From Streptomyces sp. NBC_00582 (GTDB lineage Bacteria; Actinomycetota; Actinomycetes; Streptomycetales; Streptomycetaceae), in contig NZ_CP107772.1 in the NCBI RefSeq assembly GCF_036345155.1, forward strand, positions 1,116,001-1,180,000: a DNA stretch of 64,000 bases, read 5' to 3'. The notes under the pieces were generated by a model, which was not told the DNA's origin, did no database searches, and worked only from the letters and a program-made list of their open reading frames with translations. Both the position numbers and the translations under genes were made by a program. Each line of letters opens with the position of its first letter. Positions within the stretch are counted from its first letter, which is position 1. Shown one piece after another: positions 18,973 to 27,213 of this stretch.

Positions 18973-21044
18973 CGGGGGGTCTCCCGATTCCCGGTGCCGA
19001 CGCCCTGTTCCGCTCCGGCCGGCCGGGACCCGCCGCCGTCCCCGTGCGGGCGCGCTTCCGCGCCGGCGGGCACCGCAGGCGTCCCGGCCGCGAGGGCGGC
19101 ACGCTCGGCCGGCTCCCCGGTCGTGTGCCCGTCGGAGCGGTTGCCGTCCGCCCGCCGCACGGCATCCCCCGCCCGTCCGCCACGGCTGCCGTCCGGCTGA
19201 CGTAGGGCGTCCCCCGCCCGTCCGCCATGGCTGTCTTCCGCCTGCCCTACGGCATCCCCCGCCCCTCCACCACGGTTGGCGTCCCCCTGCCCTACGGCAT
19301 CCCCCGCACGTCCACCCCGGCTGCCGTCCGCCTGCCCTACGGCATCCCCCGCCCCTCCGCCACGGTTGCCGTCCGCCTGCCCTACGGCATCCCCCGCACC
19401 TCCGCCACGGCTGCCATCCGCCTGCCCTACCCTGCTGTCCCCCTGCCCTACGGCATCCCCCGCCCGTTCGTCGAAGACGTCGTCCGTGGGGGCGGGTGCC
19501 GTCCGGGGTGACGGCGTGGGCCGGGAGGGCCGGTGGGCCGGGGGGCCGGCCGACCGGCCGGGGGCGCCGGGGTCCGCGGCCAAGACCGCCTCGCGGAGGC
19601 TCACCGTGACCCGGCGCAGCGTCTCCTCGAACTCGGCCAGGGTGGCGCGCAGTCGTTCCTCCGCCAGGTCGTGTCCCCGGTGTGTCTTCTCCCGCTCGCT
19701 CTCCCGGGCGGCCACCGCCACCTGCAACTGGGTGATGCGGTCGGCGAGTTCGTCGGAGACCTGACGGACCTCGCGGCGCAGGGAGGACGCCAGGGCGGTG
19801 ACGGCCATGTCGTACGCCGTGCCGATGCGGTCGGCGCCGTCGGCGGCCGACGTCTCCAGCGCCGAGGGCAGTGCGGCCATGGTCCCGTCCAGTCCGCGCA
19901 CCGTCGAGGTCAGGGTCCGGGACGACTCGGTCAGGGAGGCCGAGGTCCGGTCGATCGAGGCCCTCGCGTCGGCGCCGACGCGTTCGAGCAGGGCCGCCGC
20001 CTGTTCGGCGACCGTCGTCTCGCGTGCCTCCGCCGCGCGGGCGGCGGCGTCGAACCGGGCGGCGACGGAGTCCCCCGCGGCGCCGATCCGGTCGGCGGCG
20101 GCACGGCCCGCCTCGGCGACCGCGTCATGCAGAAGGGTCACCGAGCCGGACAGACCGCTGCTGATGCCGTCGGCTCCCCTGGCCACCGCCTCCGCGGCCG
20201 TCGCCGCTCCCTGCACGGCGACGCGTACCTCGGAGGCGCCGGAGCGCACGGCGGCGAGCGCGGACTCCATGGCGGTCAGCGCCTGCGCGGCCCGGCTCAC
20301 CGCGCCGTCGGCCTGGGTGACCACGGCGCGGGCTCCGGCCTCCAGGCCGACGGCCTGCGCGACGAGGCCGTGCAACTGCGTGGCCGCGCCCTGGAGTTCC
20401 TCGGTGAAACGACGGGGCGACGCGACCGCGGCACGGGCGGCGAGCGCCTCCGTCTGGGCGAGGGCCCCGGACAGCCGCCGGGAGAGAACGAGCCGTTCCT
20501 GCTCGTCCCGTTGTTCCCAGCGCTGCCGCAGCAGGGTGGTGGTGGCGAGGGCGGCCAGGGAGAGCACCGTCCACAGGGCCATCATGTCGAAGCGCAGAAA
20601 GGGCCACAGGTGCCCGTCGAACCCCTGCTGCCAGAGCGTCAGAAAGGTGCCCTCGGTGTCGCTGTCCTGATCCCTCATCCTCCGGTTCGCCCAGGTGGCG
20701 GCGCCCAGTCCCACCCAGGTGATGAGCAGGGGCACGAAGACGAGGGCCGCCGCGAGCGGCCCCAGCCGTCGTCCGCCGCCGCCCGCGTCGACGAGCGCGT
20801 CGGGCCCGCCGTAGGCGGCGACCAGGCTGCCCCCGGCCCACACCTCGAGGTCCCTGTCCCGGCGTACGGCGTCGGCCAGTTCCCGTAGGGCGCCGCTGTG
20901 CGGGGCGAGTCTCGGGTGCTCCGCGAGTTCCGTGAGTTCGTCCGCCAGCGCGGCGCGCCGGCGGTATGTGGGCCGTACCGGCTCCGTACGTGCCGCCGCG
21001 GTACGCCGCCGCGGCCGGAACGGATTCCCCCCGCCAAGTTTCAC
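18969..21044 (-). CDS. Two-pass membrane protein with long coiled-coil tail (MotA/ZorA-like architecture)
   Basis: 691 residues from a GTG with GGGGAGG 7 bases upstream. After a basic N-terminus there are two membrane helices, about 95-119 (LGPLAAALVFVPLLITWVGL...) and 152-173, separated by a short loop with FLTLWQQGFDG. Residues about 178-490 are an almost unbroken Ala/Glu/Arg coiled coil, and 505-665 are low-complexity, containing seven copies of a 15-residue repeat (consensus GAGDAVGQADGSRGG). Two or more helices followed by a long cytoplasmic coiled coil, translated just before a MotB-like partner, is the layout of ZorA and other MotA/ExbB relatives; sequence identity is not evident by eye. 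It is the first gene of the twelve-gene cluster, 128 bases after the Crp/Fnr gene. Confidence 0.6.
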   Translation of the reverse strand: MKLGGGNPFRPRRRTAAARTEPVRPTYRRRAALADELTELAEHPRLAPHSGALRELADAVRRDRDLEVWAGGSLVAAYGGPDALVDAGGGGRRLGPLAAALVFVPLLITWVGLGAATWANRRMRDQDSDTEGTFLTLWQQGFDGHLWPFLRFDMMALWTVLSLAALATTTLLRQRWEQRDEQERLVLSRRLSGALAQTEALAARAAVASPRRFTEELQGAATQLHGLVAQAVGLEAGARAVVTQADGAVSRAAQALTAMESALAAVRSGASEVRVAVQGAATAAEAVARGADGISSGLSGSVTLLHDAVAEAGRAAADRIGAAGDSVAARFDAAARAAEARETTVAEQAAALLERVGADARASIDRTSASLTESSRTLTSTVRGLDGTMAALPSALETSAADGADRIGTAYDMAVTALASSLRREVRQVSDELADRITQLQVAVAARESEREKTHRGHDLAEERLRATLAEFEETLRRVTVSLREAVLAADPGAPGRSAGPPAHRPSRPTPSPRTAPAPTDDVFDERAGDAVGQGDSRVGQADGSRGGGAGDAVGQADGNRGGGAGDAVGQADGSRGGRAGDAVGQGDANRGGGAGDAVGQAEDSHGGRAGDALRQPDGSRGGRAGDAVRRADGNRSDGHTTGEPAERAALAAGTPAVPAGAEARPHGDGGGSRPAGAEQGVGTGNRETPR
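19130..19470 (-). repeat. Minisatellite of 45-bp units in the membrane-protein tail
   Basis: About seven imperfect 45-base units (with one shorter, partly deleted unit near the right end) encode GAGDAVGQADGSRGG-like peptides. Each plus-strand unit contains CTGCCCTACGGCATCCCCCG. Units differ by point changes, and all keep the frame. This is a likely site of length variation between strains and of assembly error. Confidence 0.9.
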
Positions 21045-21074
21045 CCCGCGCCTCCCCTGCGTGGCCGACTCTCA

Positions 21075-21094
21075 CCGGTCCACTGTCGGACCGG
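21075..21094. promoter_or_regulatory. Perfect inverted repeat CCGGTCC-N6-GGACCGG upstream of the cluster
   Basis: Lies 31 bases before the GTG of the first cluster gene and 79 bases after the Crp/Fnr stop. It could be a terminator/attenuator for the regulator transcript or an operator for the cluster. There is no U-tract, so neither reading is favoured strongly. Confidence 0.5.
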
Positions 21095-21172
21095 CGGGGC
21101 GGCCGGATCCGGTCAGGTGACGCTTTCGCGGCAATCCGCCGGAGCAACTCCCCGCCGTGGCAGACGGTTTGG

Positions 21173-22030
21173 TCAGCCCGCGTCGGGCAGGGCGTCCCCG
21201 TCGTGCTCGGGCCGTGCGGGGTCGAGAGCGGTCGGGGGCACCGGTCCGGCTCGTTTCGGACGCGGCGGCCTGGGCCCGGCCCCGCCCACGGCCGGCTCAC
21301 CGTCGGGGGCGACGGGCCTGCAGCTCTGGCCCGCGATGGCACGCAGGATGTCCTGATCGCGGATCACGACCATGCGGTACTTCGTCGTCACCGCGCCGGC
21401 GGCCCGCAGGCTGCGCAGGGCGCGCTGCACGCTCGCCTCGGACACCCCGGCCAGTGCGGCGAGATCAGCGTGGGTGAGCGGCACGTCGATCCTCAGCCCT
21501 TCGGGGACGGCACGGGCGTAGCTGCGCACCAGGTTGTCGAGTGCCCGGGCGAGCCGGACGGCGGCGCTGCCGCTGCTGCCGTCGATCCGGTAGCGGGTGG
21601 CGCCGCGCAGTTTGGCGAGGACGGACCGTTGCACGACGTCGGCCACCCCGCTGCGTTCCCGCAGGAGTTCGCGGAACGCCGCGCCGGTGAGCGTGCGCGT
21701 GACCGTGGGCCGGGCGGCGATCACCGTGGCCGACCGCGGCTGGCCGTCGAGCGCGGAGATCTCCCCCACGATTTCCCCTCGCACCCGCAGGGCGAGCAGG
21801 GTGGTGCCCCCGTCCTCGGCGACGCCGACGACCTTGACACAGCCGTCGAGGAGCAGCAGGACGGACGTGTCGGTACTTCCCTCCCGGATGAGGACGTCAC
21901 CGGTGTCGTACCGCACGACGCGGCCGCGCGTGAGTAAGGCGTCCCGGTCGTCGGGGTGCAGATGGAACATGAAGGTGCCCTGGGGCCACCGGCCCGCGGA
22001 ACGGGCTCTGTCTCTGGAATGCGCCAACAC
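21173..22030 (-). CDS. Crp/Fnr-family transcriptional regulator
   Basis: 285 residues from a GTG with GGGGGAG 8 bases upstream; an internal ATG 20 codons later is the alternative. Residues about 22-135 form a cyclic-nucleotide-binding-type beta-roll (VVRYDTGDVLIREGSTDTSVLLLLDG, then GEIVGEISALDGQPRSATV, close to the GEIGLL..RSATV cassette). Residues about 170-235 carry a winged HTH with LTHADLAALAGVSEASVQRALRSLRAAG. The last 50 residues are Pro/Arg-rich. No Fe-S cysteines are seen, so it is more like Crp than Fnr. It faces the same way as the cluster downstream and is divergent from a small GTPase gene, which makes it the obvious candidate regulator of both. The ligand cannot be told from the sequence. 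Confidence 0.85.
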   Translation of the reverse strand: MLAHSRDRARSAGRWPQGTFMFHLHPDDRDALLTRGRVVRYDTGDVLIREGSTDTSVLLLLDGCVKVVGVAEDGGTTLLALRVRGEIVGEISALDGQPRSATVIAARPTVTRTLTGAAFRELLRERSGVADVVQRSVLAKLRGATRYRIDGSSGSAAVRLARALDNLVRSYARAVPEGLRIDVPLTHADLAALAGVSEASVQRALRSLRAAGAVTTKYRMVVIRDQDILRAIAGQSCRPVAPDGEPAVGGAGPRPPRPKRAGPVPPTALDPARPEHDGDALPDAG

Positions 22031-22269
22031 GGAATCTCCCCCTCACCCCTGACCGGCCGCGACTCCCCGGGCGGGCGGCATGGGTCGGTGAGGAAAATAG
22101 CGCAAGAACCGCTTGTATGAGCATCAGACGGATGAGTTAGCACATACAACCGATTTCCCTCGTGCGGCCGTGCGGCCGGTCCGCTCCGCATCCCGTCATC
22201 TGACCGCTTTCCCCGCGCGCTTGCCCGTCACCATGGCGACATACCGACATGGCCCTCCGAAGGAGACCG
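22031..22269. promoter_or_regulatory. Divergent regulatory region with AT-rich inverted repeat
   Basis: The 239 bases between the Crp/Fnr gene and the small GTPase gene include an unusually AT-rich stretch (about 22,090-22,160). It holds a perfect 7-base inverted repeat, TTGTATG at 22,113-22,119 and CATACAA at 22,143-22,149, separated by 23 bases. Promoters for both genes are expected here. The Crp-family consensus (TGTGA-N6-TCACA) is not present. Confidence 0.5.
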
Positions 22270-23076
22270 ATGGACTTCGTCATGCTGGGCCACCACGGCG
22301 TCGGGAAGACCAGTTACCTGTCGCTGATGTACGCGGCCATGCGGGACGGCATCCACGGGTTCGGTCTGGACGCCCGGGCGGCGGCCGACCACGAGGCCCT
22401 CACCCGCGCCGCCGAGTACGTGCTGGCGGGCCACCCGCCGCCCCGCACCGAGAATCTGCCGGTCCTGGAACTCGTCCTGCGGTTCCACGGCCGGGCCGCG
22501 GTGACCCTGCGCTGGCACGAGCATCACGACCTCGTCACCGGCCCCGGCGCGAAGCCGAGCGGGCAGGTCCTGACCGCCGACGGGATCGTCCTGTTCGCCG
22601 AGGCCCCGCAGCTCCTCGAAGACGGCGCCTACCGTGCCGAGATGCGCCGGACGGCCCACCGGCTGCGGCAGGCCCTGGCCGAGCGGGGCCGTCAGCTCAC
22701 CCCGCTCGTCCTCACCTTCACCAAGTGCGACCTGGTCTGCCGTCCGATGCCGCCGGGCGCGGTTCCCACGGCGCTGCTGGCCGACCTCACCGCCCCCTTC
22801 TCCGACCTCGTCGACGCGGTCGCGGCCACGGAGCATCTGCGGGGCGCCGTGGCCCTCGTCTCCTGCGGGCCGGAGCCGGTCAACATCACCGTCCCCGTCC
22901 TGTGGTCCCTGCACCACGCCATCGCCGGCCGCGGCCTCGCCCTGCAGACGCTGTGCTCACCCTCACGCAGGCTCACCCCGCTGACCGGGCCCGCCGCCGA
23001 GTACGCCCGGCTGGCTCCTCTGTTCGAGCCGGCGGACCGCCTGGCCGTCCTGCTGACGCGGGTACCGAGTTTCTGA
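22270..23076 (+). CDS. Small P-loop GTPase-like protein
   Basis: 268 residues from the ATG at 22,270 (AAGGAG 5 bases before it). It begins directly with a P-loop, FVMLGHHGVGKTSYLSLMY (3-21), has a predicted switch region around LRWHEHHDLV (80-89), where the usual DxxG is not clear, and a good base-recognition motif LTFTKCD (148-154), followed by VALVSCG in the place of the SAK motif. This MLGxxGVGKTxxLxxMY type of loop occurs in TRAFAC-type GTPases found in bacterial conflict and signalling operons. It is divergent from the Crp/Fnr gene and may belong to the same functional unit as the dynamin-Hsp70 cluster; this is inference from position. Confidence 0.7.
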   Translation: MDFVMLGHHGVGKTSYLSLMYAAMRDGIHGFGLDARAAADHEALTRAAEYVLAGHPPPRTENLPVLELVLRFHGRAAVTLRWHEHHDLVTGPGAKPSGQVLTADGIVLFAEAPQLLEDGAYRAEMRRTAHRLRQALAERGRQLTPLVLTFTKCDLVCRPMPPGAVPTALLADLTAPFSDLVDAVAATEHLRGAVALVSCGPEPVNITVPVLWSLHHAIAGRGLALQTLCSPSRRLTPLTGPAAEYARLAPLFEPADRLAVLLTRVPSF

Positions 23077-23112
23077 GCGGGCACGACGCCGCTGACGGCC
23101 GCGCGCCGCCGT

Positions 23113-24327
23113 TCAGCGCGCCGCCACCGACCCGGCCTCCGTCGAGGCGTTCTTCTCCGACGACGTGATCACCTCGGAGCGTGCGCCACCGCGGTCCATG
23201 ACGCCGCCGGTGAAGGCGAGGCCGAGGCCCGCGGCGGCGAGGGCCGCGCCGACCAGGGCGGGCGAGGCCCAGCCCCAGCCGGCCGAGATGGCCAGACCGC
23301 CGAGCCAGGCGCCGCCCGCGTTGGCCAGGTTGAAGGCGGAGTGGTTGGAGGCCGCCGCCATCGTCGGGGCGTCCTTCGCCTTGGCCATGAGCAGCATCTG
23401 CACGGGCGTGGTGACGAGCGCGCCCATCGCGCCCATGACGACGAGGGTCAGCAGGGCGGGCACGGTGCTGTGGACCGTGAAGTAGAACACCACCAGGGTC
23501 GTCCCGAGCAGGGCGAGCCCGCCGTACAGCGTCGGACGCAGGGCGCGGTCCGTCAGCGGGCCCGCGATCAGGGTGCCCAGGGTCATGCCGCCGCCGTAGA
23601 GCGCGAGGACCAGGGTGGTCGAGGAGTCCGAGAGGCCCGTCAGATGCGTCAGGATCGGCACCAGATAGCTGTAGACGGCGAAGAAACCGCCGAATCCGAC
23701 GACGGCGGTGGCCAGTCCGAGGGCGACCTGCCTGTCCCCCATCGCGCGCAGTTCGTGACGGATGCCCGCCTGGGGGCCGCGCGGCTGGTCGGGCACGAAG
23801 GCGGCCAGCGCGGCGAGGGCGATCAGACCGATGACGGCGACCGCGCAGTAGGCGTAACGCCAGCCGAGTTGCTGTCCGAGCGCCGTGCCGGCCGGGACGC
23901 CGACGATGTTGGCGACGGTGAGGCCCAGGAACATCCTCGACACGGCACGCCCGGCCCGGTCGGGGGCGACCAGCCGGGAGGCCACGACGGCTCCCACGCC
24001 GAACAGGGCTCCGTGCGGCAGGCCGGCCAGGAAGCGGGCCGCGAACAGCAGGCCGAAGGTGGGAGCGAGGGCGGACGCGACGTTGCCGATCACGAAGAGT
24101 CCGGACAGCAGGAGCAGGAGCCGCTTGTGGGGGACGCGGGCGCCGATGCCCGTCAGGACAGGAGCGCCGACGACCACGCCGAGCGCGTAGGCGGAGACGA
24201 CGTTGCCGGCCTGCGGGACGGACACGCCGACGCCGTCGGCGATCTGGGGAAGCAGTCCCATCGTGGCGAATTCGGTCGTACCGATGCCGAACGCGACGGC
24301 GGCGAGGGACAGCAGAGCCAGGGGCAT
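23113..24327 (-). CDS. MFS transporter, DHA1-type efflux family
   Basis: 404 residues, twelve predicted membrane helices. The start MPLALLSLAAVAFGIGTTEFATMGLLP is the hallmark of the AraJ/Cmx/sugar-efflux branch of the DHA1 family. The motif-A equivalent after helix 2 reads GARVPHKRLLLLLSG, and RFLAGLPHGALFG and NIVGVPAGTALGQQLGWR match conserved blocks of helices 4-5. The expected role is proton-coupled export of small molecules; the substrate is unknown. It has no close operon partner: the upstream same-strand gene ends 224 bases away, and the GTPase gene is convergent with a 36-base gap. The ribosome-binding site before the ATG is weak, so the start could lie a few codons off. Confidence 0.9.
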   Translation of the reverse strand: MPLALLSLAAVAFGIGTTEFATMGLLPQIADGVGVSVPQAGNVVSAYALGVVVGAPVLTGIGARVPHKRLLLLLSGLFVIGNVASALAPTFGLLFAARFLAGLPHGALFGVGAVVASRLVAPDRAGRAVSRMFLGLTVANIVGVPAGTALGQQLGWRYAYCAVAVIGLIALAALAAFVPDQPRGPQAGIRHELRAMGDRQVALGLATAVVGFGGFFAVYSYLVPILTHLTGLSDSSTTLVLALYGGGMTLGTLIAGPLTDRALRPTLYGGLALLGTTLVVFYFTVHSTVPALLTLVVMGAMGALVTTPVQMLLMAKAKDAPTMAAASNHSAFNLANAGGAWLGGLAISAGWGWASPALVGAALAAAGLGLAFTGGVMDRGGARSEVITSSEKNASTEAGSVAAR

Positions 24328-24551
24328 GGAGCGGGAGTACCTTTCAGCGGCGGCGAACGGGATGCGGCGGAGCGGACCGGGGACCGATCTCGTCCCGCTC
24401 CGGTGGCCCTTCGCTCCGGCCGCCATCGCCCGGTGCGCCCCCCGGACAGGGAGGGCCCATAAGATCCAGCGGCGTCGGGGGCGCGCGCATTCCAAGATCG
24501 GACGGACGGGCGTATGGCGTGCGTCACATCGGCCGGTTCACTCCGTGGCTT

Positions 24552-25226
24552 CTACCAGATCAGACACCAGTAGCCGTCGAAGGTGCCGACGCCGATGCGG
24601 CCGCCCTGCGGCACGAGCCGCGGGTCGGGGTCGCCCTGCGCGGACAGTGAGCACGCCGGATCGCCGACCGTCCCCGCGGCGGCCATGCGCCGGGCCGCGG
24701 CCTCGGCCGCCGAAGACGTGAACCAGGTGGTCGTCGCCGCGCTGCTCGCGACGGTCGGCGACGGTGTCGCCGCCGGGGTCGTGGACGGCGCCGGCGCGGT
24801 CGGCGTCGGCCGGGGCACCGCCGTCGCGGTGAGCGCCGGGTGGGGCGACCGGGCGGGCGCGCCGGACGGCACCGGCGTCGCCGTCGGCGGCGGCGCGACG
24901 GACTCCGGCGAGAGCGAGGACACATGTCCGGGGCTCGCGCGGTCGGCGGTGTGCGTGGGGTGCCCCGGTGCCGTCGGCGGCCGGGAGCTCCGGGTGTCCG
25001 TGGGCGCGGGACGCGACGTACTGGAGGTCTGCGGGGTGGCCGTCCGTGTGGGCGGGGGGACGGGTGTCGGCAGGGACAGGTCGTGGGAGGCCGACGGCGC
25101 CGGTCGGGGGGTGCCGTCGTCGGACGCCGCGAGCGCCCAGATGCCGAGGCCGCCCCCCACCAGGACGACGGCTGCCGCACCCGCGATCCACCGGGATCTG
25201 GGCGGTGGACGTCGATGACGGCTCAT
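24552..25226 (-). CDS. Membrane-anchored Pro/Ser/Thr-rich extracytoplasmic protein
   Basis: 224 residues from the ATG at 25,226 (GGGAGG 4 bases upstream). A basic start (MSRHRRPPPRSR) is followed by a hydrophobic helix WIAGAAAVVLVGGGLGIWALA that acts as an uncleaved signal-anchor. A long Pro/Thr/Ser-rich, probably extended region (about 40-165) spans the cell wall. A small C-terminal domain has two Cys residues (DPACSLSAQG and GYWCLIW) that could form a disulfide. No catalytic motif was recognised. Such anchored proteins with a short cap are frequent in Streptomyces and usually uncharacterised. Its start region is back-to-back with the sirtuin gene, 76 bases away. Confidence 0.75.
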   Translation of the reverse strand: MSRHRRPPPRSRWIAGAAAVVLVGGGLGIWALAASDDGTPRPAPSASHDLSLPTPVPPPTRTATPQTSSTSRPAPTDTRSSRPPTAPGHPTHTADRASPGHVSSLSPESVAPPPTATPVPSGAPARSPHPALTATAVPRPTPTAPAPSTTPAATPSPTVASSAATTTWFTSSAAEAAARRMAAAGTVGDPACSLSAQGDPDPRLVPQGGRIGVGTFDGYWCLIW

Positions 25227-25302
25227 GCCTCCCACTGTCTGCCTGCCCGCCGGTCATCTCAACCGGTGGGGCGGGTGCCCCGTGGTTCCGTACGCTGGCG
25301 CC

Positions 25303-26190
25303 ATGCGCACGCGCCCCACTCTGAGCTGGACCCCCGACGAGGGACTGCCGCCGGGCACCACGGACCTGGAGCCGGTCGTGGCCGCCCTGCGCACCGGCGG
25401 TCTGCTGGTGCTGAGCGGGGCGGGCCTGTCCACGGAGTCGGGCATCCCCGACTACCGGGGCGAGGGCGGGAGTCTGAGCCGGCACACCCCGATGACCTAT
25501 CAGGACTTCACCGCGGGAGCGCAGGCGCGGCGCCGGTACTGGGCACGCAGCCATCTCGGCTGGCGCGCCTTCGGCCGCGCCCGGCCCAACGCCGGGCATC
25601 GGGCGGTGGCCGCGTTCGGGCGGCACGGGCTGGTCACGGGGGTGATCACCCAGAACGTCGACGGTCTGCACCAGGCCGCCGGCAGCGAGGACGTCGTGGA
25701 GCTCCACGGGAGCCTGGCCCGGGTCGTCTGTCTGTCCTGCGGCGCCTCGAGCCCGCGCCGGGAACTCGCCCGGCGACTGGAGGAGGCCAACGCGGACTTC
25801 GCGCCGGTGGCCGCCGGAATCAACCCGGACGGCGATGCCGACCTCACCGACGACCAGGTGGGGGACTTCCAGGTGGTGCCCTGCGCGGACTGCGGCGGCA
25901 TCCTCAAGCCGGACGTGGTGTTCTTCGGCGAGTCCGTTCCGCCGCGACGGGTCGAGCACTGCCGACGGCTGGTCCAGGAGGCGACCGGGCTGCTGGTCCT
26001 GGGGTCCTCACTGACGGTGATGTCCGGGCTCCGGTTCGTCCGCGAGGCGGCGCAGGCCGGGAAGCCGGTGCTGATCGTCAACCGCGACCCGACCCGGGGC
26101 GACCGGCACGCGCTGACCCGGGTCGCGCTCCCGCTGGGTGAGGCCCTCACCACCGTCGCGGCCCGGCTGGAGATTCCCGTGGCCGGCTGA
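25303..26190 (+). CDS. Sir2-family NAD-dependent protein deacylase
   Basis: 295 residues. All sirtuin motifs are present: LVLSGAGLSTESGIPDYRG (NAD binding), TQNVDGLHQAAG, catalytic His in ELHGS, two zinc CxxC pairs (CLSCGAS and CADCGG), KPDVVFFGESVP and GSSLTVMSG. It would remove acyl groups from lysine using NAD. The ATG at 25,303 is 6 bases after a TACGCT -10-like hexamer (25,291-25,296) with no Shine-Dalgarno sequence, so the transcript is probably leaderless. No partner is linked on the same strand. A hairpin at 26,234-26,258 probably ends the transcript. Confidence 0.93.
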   Translation: MRTRPTLSWTPDEGLPPGTTDLEPVVAALRTGGLLVLSGAGLSTESGIPDYRGEGGSLSRHTPMTYQDFTAGAQARRRYWARSHLGWRAFGRARPNAGHRAVAAFGRHGLVTGVITQNVDGLHQAAGSEDVVELHGSLARVVCLSCGASSPRRELARRLEEANADFAPVAAGINPDGDADLTDDQVGDFQVVPCADCGGILKPDVVFFGESVPPRRVEHCRRLVQEATGLLVLGSSLTVMSGLRFVREAAQAGKPVLIVNRDPTRGDRHALTRVALPLGEALTTVAARLEIPVAG

Positions 26191-26233
26191 GCGGGCCGCC
26201 GGACGCGACATGGGTCACGGAACGGTGCGCCGC

Positions 26234-26258
26234 ACCGCCAGGGCAGTCTGCTGGCGGT
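26234..26258 (+). terminator. Stem-loop after the sirtuin gene
   Basis: Perfect 8-base inverted repeat ACCGCCAG / CTGGCGGT with a 9-base loop, 44 bases after the sirtuin stop and before the convergent K+-channel gene. There is no U-run, as is common in streptomycete terminators. It may work in both directions. Confidence 0.6.
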
Positions 26259-26309
26259 CGCGTGATTGAGGCGCTGACGTGGTCGAGGGTGTGGTGATCG
26301 ACATGCCCT

Positions 26310-27203
26310 TCACCCCAGGGGTGACCCCCCGGGGGTGACCGGGCGGCCGTGGTCGGCGGCGTAGGCGGCGAAGACCTCCGCCGGAGGGCCGTGCGTGTGG
26401 AGGAAGCGTTCGTCGAGGACGGTGGCGAGGTCCTCCAGGGCGCCGGTGAGCAGGTCGGCCGCCAGGCGGACCTCCGGCAGCCGCGCCGACCGGCCGTGCC
26501 GGGCCAGGACGGCGGCGTGGCCGATCATGGCCGCCAGTGAGGAGTGGTCCTCGCCGTCGTGGAAGTAGTAGGCCTCGGCGTACTGGGTGAAGTCGATCCG
26601 GACGCGTACGACGTCCGAGGCCAGGCTGTCCAGGAGCAGTGCGCCCGCCGTGCAGTCGAGTTGCCGGTCCGTCGGCCGCGCCTCGCGCAGCAGGGCCAGC
26701 CGGATGGCCAGGACCCTACGGCGGGTCAGTGCCGGAAAGATCTCCAGCACCCACGAGACGGTGGCCGTCAGCAGGGCGAAGCCGACGAGGGCCTCGAGGG
26801 GGGAGACGAGGCGCAGCCAGCCCTCGTCGGGGGCGATGTCGCCCAGTCCCAGCGTCGCGACCGTGACGAGGGACAGATACACGGAGTCCAGCAGCGCCGG
26901 CTCCTGCGCCGCCTTGGACCCGGAGGAGAAGGTGAACGCCCCCGGCATGTGGGGCCAGTAGACGATCGCCCAGCCGAGGACGACGGTGAAGGCCCACATG
27001 CCCACCACGGTGACCATGGCGAGCGGTCCGACGAGACCGGCCACCCGCCCCCGGGAGCGGACGCGCTTGGCGAGCCGCCACAGCCCCGTCATCACCAGGC
27101 GGCTGAGACCGCCGTGGCGGGTGGGGTGCCAGAGCGTGTGGAACAGATCCCGCAGGGTGACCATCACCAGCCCGGCGCCGAGGAGGGAGATCAGCCACTT
27201 CAT
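26310..27203 (-). CDS. Two-transmembrane potassium-channel-like protein
   Basis: 297 residues; GAGGAGA lies 7 bases before the ATG. An N-terminal hydrophobic segment (1-20) precedes a helix at about 62-84, a pore region LLDSVYLSLVTVATLGLGDIAPD (about 105-127) and a second helix at about 136-158, giving the bacterial two-TM ion-channel layout. The filter reads TLGLGD where K+ channels have TVGYGD, so selectivity may differ. A cytoplasmic helical domain of about 140 residues follows, without an obvious RCK/TrkA Rossmann fold. The gene starts 10 bases after the stop of the GH65 enzyme and is probably co-transcribed with it. Confidence 0.8.
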   Translation of the reverse strand: MKWLISLLGAGLVMVTLRDLFHTLWHPTRHGGLSRLVMTGLWRLAKRVRSRGRVAGLVGPLAMVTVVGMWAFTVVLGWAIVYWPHMPGAFTFSSGSKAAQEPALLDSVYLSLVTVATLGLGDIAPDEGWLRLVSPLEALVGFALLTATVSWVLEIFPALTRRRVLAIRLALLREARPTDRQLDCTAGALLLDSLASDVVRVRIDFTQYAEAYYFHDGEDHSSLAAMIGHAAVLARHGRSARLPEVRLAADLLTGALEDLATVLDERFLHTHGPPAEVFAAYAADHGRPVTPGGSPLG

Positions 27204-27213
27204 CCGCTTCTCC

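Noticed and set aside
21045..22269. Search for a Crp-type site (TGTGA-N6-TCACA) to link the regulator to the cluster
   Set aside because: No good match found; only unrelated inverted repeats are present.
26311..26340. Palindromes CACCCCAGGGGTG and ACCCCCCGGGGGT as a terminator
   Set aside because: They lie in the C-terminal codons of the channel gene; the clearer hairpin at 26,234-26,258 was preferred.
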